DNA of 16,359 nt. Source: Polyangiaceae bacterium. Lineage in GTDB: Bacteria > Myxococcota > Polyangia > Polyangiales > Polyangiaceae. Positions 13,488-16,359 of the stretch are shown here, piece by piece; positions within the stretch are counted from its first letter, which is position 1, and the number at the start of each line of letters is the position of its first letter. Made by a program: the position numbers and the translations under genes. The notes under the pieces are model-generated. The model ran no database searches. It worked only from the letters and a program-made list of their open reading frames with translations, and had not been told where the DNA came from. The DNA is taken from the NCBI GenBank assembly GCA_025936205.1, contig JAICTU010000175.1, forward strand, positions 1 through 16,359. The letters run 5' to 3'.

Positions 13488-15718
13488 GTGGTTTGCTCCA
13501 GACGGGGTACGATTTCGAAGCGGGTGCCGCCGCCGGCGCGCGCGCCGACCATCAGCGCATAGCCGACTCGCGCCAGATCGGCTTCGACCGCTGACAAGCC
13601 GACCCCCCGCCCCGCCAGCTCGCTCGCCTGCGAGCGCGTGGAGCGCGAGGTGGCCTGCAGATCGCGCAGGGGCTGCCCGGTGCGAACCGCGCTCTCCAGC
13701 AGCGAGTTGCCGGACACGCCGCGGCCGTCGTCCGCCACCGAGAGAACCGCGCTCTCCGCGTCGCTTCGACAGGCGAGTTCGATCGAGCCGACGCTGGCCT
13801 TGCCCAGGCTCGTGCGCTCCGCCACCGGCTCGATGCCGTGAGCGATGGCATTCCGGACCAGATGCGCGAGCACTCCGCCCAGCACCTCCGCCAGCGCGCG
13901 CGGCACGAGCGCCTCCCGACCTTCCACGCCCAGGCTCACGCGCTTGTCTTCCTTCGCGGCCCAGCCCGCGGCTTGCTCCAGCACGCCACCGACGCACTCG
14001 CCGAACGGCCGCGCCGCGAGCCGAGCCACATTGCGCCCGATCTCGTCGCGGCGATCCGCGCACAGCTCCACCAGGCGCGCGACGTCGCTCCTGCGCACCC
14101 ACACGTTGTCGAGCGCCGCTCTGCCGATGGGAGAAGCCTGCACGAACAGCTCCTCGCTCTGTTCCACCAGCGCGCGCGCGGCGCCCAGGGCGCGCACCAG
14201 GTCCGGCTGGCGTACCCGCCATTCAATGGCCGGACCCTTGGGCTCGCGCAGCTCGGACAGGTGCTCTTCGAGATCGCGCAGCAGCGCCGCCAGCTCGCGC
14301 AGTTCGAAGGCCAGCGCCTCGGCACGCAGCGTGTGCACGATCCGAAATGCCTCGCCCAGAGCGTCAGCGGACAGGCCCTCGAGACTCTGGCCACAGAGCG
14401 CGGCAGCGCGCTCGATCCGTCGCCGCGCTTGCTCGAGGAACGCCACGAACTGTTGCCCACCGCCCGAGACGAGCCGGCGCATGAGCGCGATCTGGCGCTC
14501 GTGCTGGGCTCCCTGCCGCTCCATCTCCCGCTCCAAGCGGCGCTGGTCGGTCTCGTCGGTGGCGAGCAGCAGGATCTTGGCCACCCTGCCCTCGTGAGCG
14601 ATGGGGCGGAACTCGAGCAGCAGCTCGCGCTCGCCCTCGCCCGCCGACAGCCCGACCCTGTGCGGAGCCAGCGCGCCCACCTCCGCCCAGGATTGCGCCG
14701 GGGCGTCGAAGCCGAGCGCCAGCCACTCCTCGAACGCGCGCCGTTCCGCGTCCCACGGCCCCGCGGCGGGATAGAGCAGCTCCCGCACATCGCAGCCAGC
14801 GAGCGCCTCCCGACCGAAGATCTGCCCGGCCGCGCGCGAGCTGGTGCCTTCGACCTTGCCGTCGCTGCCGAACACCAGGATGCCCTGACGCATGTGATCG
14901 AAGAGCTCGCGCAGGCTCGCGTTCGCTGCCGACAGCCGGCGCTCACGGTCGAAGATGGCCGCGTTCATTGCCTTGAACGCGTCTGCCAGGCGCCCGATCT
15001 CGTCGTTGGCGAGCGCCTCGACGGCGTCGCCGCGTTCGCCCTTCTCGATGCGCCGTGCGGCGTCGAGCAACTGCTGGATGGGGCGCACCACCTGATGGCG
15101 CGCGGCCAGCGACAAGAGCCCCATCGTGCCGAAGGCGAGCCCCAGGCAATAGAGCAAGATGTTGCGCCGGGCGACCACGAGCTCGGCGTTCTCCCGCGCC
15201 AGAGAGAACTGAATGAAAGCGGTGCCGACAGGCTCCTGGTTCCGCCCCAGCACCGTGCGCAGCGTCTCCACGCGATCGCCGAAGGCCAGCGTGCGCGGCG
15301 TTTGCAGATCGGCCGGCGCCGGCAAGGCGGAGCTGCCGGCGCGCAGCTCGACCATGGGAGCGCCGCTCATGCCGACTCGCCACACGCCGGCGTACACCAC
15401 CTCCTTGTTCTGCTCGAGGTGCTGCAGCTCCGTCTTGGCCGCCTCTTCGTCATTGAAGTCGAGCGGCGCCTGCAACGACTGCGCGAGCAAGTCCGCCACC
15501 ATGCCGGCGGCACTTCGCTTGGCCTCGATCACCCGCCGCCGCTCGCGCTCAGTGGCATAAAAAAAAGCGACCGCCATCGCCACGCCCACCACGACCACGC
15601 TGAGCAGCGCAAGCTTGATGCCGATCGACACGAAGCGCCGATGCGCCGGGCCTCCGGGTCCCCGCGAGCCGCCGGAGAGCGTCACCGGCGCTGGATGGCT
15701 GGGCTGAGACACGAGCAC
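13484..15718 (-). CDS. Membrane-bound CheA-like histidine kinase (HAMP-PAS-HPt-HATPase)
   Basis: The 744-residue frame from GTG 15718 has TM1 (about 31-54), a periplasmic sensor segment (55-185), TM2 (186-206), HAMP with VRPIQQLLDAARRIEKGERG (211-262), a PAS-like domain (about 268-390), a coiled coil (391-415), an HPt-like helical region (about 420-495), a further helical segment and a CheA-type HATPase (about 600-740). The HPt His is His462 in VHTLRAEALAFEL. The ATPase boxes are HLVRNAIAHGIE (N box), VADDGRGV (G1, 661-668) and GRGVGLSAVE (G2, 703-712). There is no HisKA dimerisation domain and no CheW-like P5 domain, so it autophosphorylates on the HPt-like His without chemoreceptor coupling. 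The start is uncertain: neither GTG 15718 nor 15712 has a Shine-Dalgarno, and GTG 15685 would still keep TM1. It overlaps the receiver gene by 4 bases. Confidence 0.88.
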   Translation of the reverse strand: MLVSQPSHPAPVTLSGGSRGPGGPAHRRFVSIGIKLALLSVVVVGVAMAVAFFYATERERRRVIEAKRSAAGMVADLLAQSLQAPLDFNDEEAAKTELQHLEQNKEVVYAGVWRVGMSGAPMVELRAGSSALPAPADLQTPRTLAFGDRVETLRTVLGRNQEPVGTAFIQFSLARENAELVVARRNILLYCLGLAFGTMGLLSLAARHQVVRPIQQLLDAARRIEKGERGDAVEALANDEIGRLADAFKAMNAAIFDRERRLSAANASLRELFDHMRQGILVFGSDGKVEGTSSRAAGQIFGREALAGCDVRELLYPAAGPWDAERRAFEEWLALGFDAPAQSWAEVGALAPHRVGLSAGEGERELLLEFRPIAHEGRVAKILLLATDETDQRRLEREMERQGAQHERQIALMRRLVSGGGQQFVAFLEQARRRIERAAALCGQSLEGLSADALGEAFRIVHTLRAEALAFELRELAALLRDLEEHLSELREPKGPAIEWRVRQPDLVRALGAARALVEQSEELFVQASPIGRAALDNVWVRRSDVARLVELCADRRDEIGRNVARLAARPFGECVGGVLEQAAGWAAKEDKRVSLGVEGREALVPRALAEVLGGVLAHLVRNAIAHGIEPVAERTSLGKASVGSIELACRSDAESAVLSVADDGRGVSGNSLLESAVRTGQPLRDLQATSRSTRSQASELAGRGVGLSAVEADLARVGYALMVGARAGGGTRFEIVPRLEQTT

Positions 15719-16359
15719 CGCTGAAGGACCCCACAGCCGCAGACGGCAGAATTCCGGCGGTGGGAAAGCCCAGTCGAGCTGCGAAGCGCATCGTTAAGCC
15801 GACCAGCGACGCGCACGCCCGGCGCCTCGAAAGAGGGCTCGCAACCTCGAGCTATCGTCCGGCACCAGGATGAGCCCCATGACGAGAACGCCGCGCACGC
15901 CCGGCGTCTCGGGAGCCCCACCTTCCGCGCCGAAACTGGAGTAGCGGCTTGCTGGACAAGCTGTTCCGATCGCGAACGCCCCGTCGAGCGCTTTCCCGCG
16001 CAGCGCGCTGGTGCAAAGTCGCTGGCAGCGCCTGCGCTGCGCAGCTCGCCGCGGTGCAGCGCGCGGTGATGGGCGGCGCACAGCGTGACGAGATTGTCCG
16101 CGCTGTGGCTGCCACCTTCCGAGCGCGGCCGGATGTGATGCAGATCGAGGAAGGTGGCGTTCCGGCAGCCGGCGACGCGACAGCGCCGCTCATCGCGGCG
16201 CAGCACCGCGCGGCGCAAGGCCGGCGGGATGTCTTGCCGGGCCCGCGTGGTCTTGCGAATCGGAGCGCGGCCGCCGCCAGCGTCGCCCACGTGGGCTTGG
16301 GCAGCAGGGCACGCAGCGTGCTCAGGGCGGTGTTCGCGACCGACGTCGGTGCCAACGTC
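15682..16359 (-). CDS. HNH endonuclease domain protein, 5' end beyond window, C-terminus doubtful
   Basis: In this minus-strand frame there is no stop from base 16359 down to the TGA at 15684-15682, so the gene probably begins outside the window; a GTG at 16290 would be an internal alternative. From that GTG, residues 15-80 form a complete HNH domain: RARQDIPPALRRAVLRRD, zinc Cys37 and Cys42 in CRVAGC, LDLHHIRPRSEGG with the catalytic His pair 51-52, ADNLVTL, and CAAHHRALH with Cys71, His74 and His75. In the family as I know it, such HNH domains often follow a DUF222-like N-terminus. After about residue 85 the translation becomes Arg/Ser/Cys-rich, GC at third positions drops (about 65% by my count over 15901-15960), and nothing looks conserved, suggesting a frameshift or decay near 15990-16015. 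The last 37 bases overlap the kinase frame. Confidence 0.6.
   Translation of the reverse strand, partial: DVGTDVGREHRPEHAACPAAQAHVGDAGGGRAPIRKTTRARQDIPPALRRAVLRRDERRCRVAGCRNATFLDLHHIRPRSEGGSHSADNLVTLCAAHHRALHRGELRSAGAASDFAPARCAGKRSTGRSRSEQLVQQAATPVSARKVGLPRRRACAAFSSWGSSWCRTIARGCEPSFEAPGVRVAGRLNDALRSSTGLSHRRNSAVCGCGVLQRCSCLSPAIQRR
15810..15911. repeat. 20-bp direct repeat pair upstream of the kinase operon
   Basis: CGCGCACGCCCGGCGCCTCG at 15810-15829 recurs at 15892-15911 with one change (C to T), 82 bases apart start to start. The offset is not a multiple of three, so the copies lie in different frames of any protein and are not an in-frame duplication of coding sequence. They sit 92-193 bases upstream of the kinase GTG at 15718, where a promoter and activator sites would be expected. 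They could also be a remnant of a small duplication in the decaying end of the HNH gene. Confidence 0.4.

Noticed and set aside
13838..15724. Plus-strand open frame of 628 codons antisense to the kinase
   Set aside because: The product is low complexity, while the minus strand encodes clear HAMP, PAS and HATPase boxes.

Overview
The window is high-GC, gene-dense bacterial DNA with strongly GC-biased third codon positions, which is why very long shadow ORFs occur in other frames. A DUF4388 protein, many small lipoproteins, stand-alone receiver domains, CheA-like membrane kinases and HNH proteins of this type are all common in Myxococcota. I infer a myxobacterium-like deltaproteobacterium; no rRNA or other taxonomic marker is present to confirm it.

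Left part (1-7225). A DUF4388 protein on the minus strand runs off the left edge. Divergent from it is a histidinol-phosphate-aminotransferase-like gene followed closely by a small lipoprotein gene. After a 294-base intergenic region with palindromes comes a two-gene RND efflux operon (membrane-fusion protein plus inner-membrane pump, 4-base overlap). No outer-membrane TolC-type partner is visible.

Middle part (7246-10271). A minus-strand lipoprotein converges on the pump gene. Divergent from it is a compact pair: a free methionine-(R)-sulfoxide reductase and a Vsr-type mismatch endonuclease, 4 bases apart. A monocistronic class II fructose-bisphosphate aldolase follows. A GC-rich hairpin separates it from the convergent operon on the right.

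Right part (10281-16359). The most interesting segment is a minus-strand operon of four genes, each overlapping the next by exactly 4 bases. The order is a membrane-bound CheA-like histidine kinase (two TM segments, HAMP, PAS, HPt-like, HATPase), a stand-alone receiver protein, a Tat-exported YfiR/DUF4154 periplasmic protein, and a TonB-dependent outer-membrane receptor. The tight coupling suggests a pathway linking outer-membrane ligand binding, a periplasmic adaptor, an inner-membrane kinase and a cytoplasmic receiver, with no diguanylate cyclase, sigma/anti-sigma pair or DNA-binding output next to it. Upstream lie a 20-bp direct repeat and an HNH endonuclease fragment that is open at the right edge and looks degraded at its C-terminus.

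I saw no tRNA, rRNA, CRISPR array, insertion sequence or phage gene.
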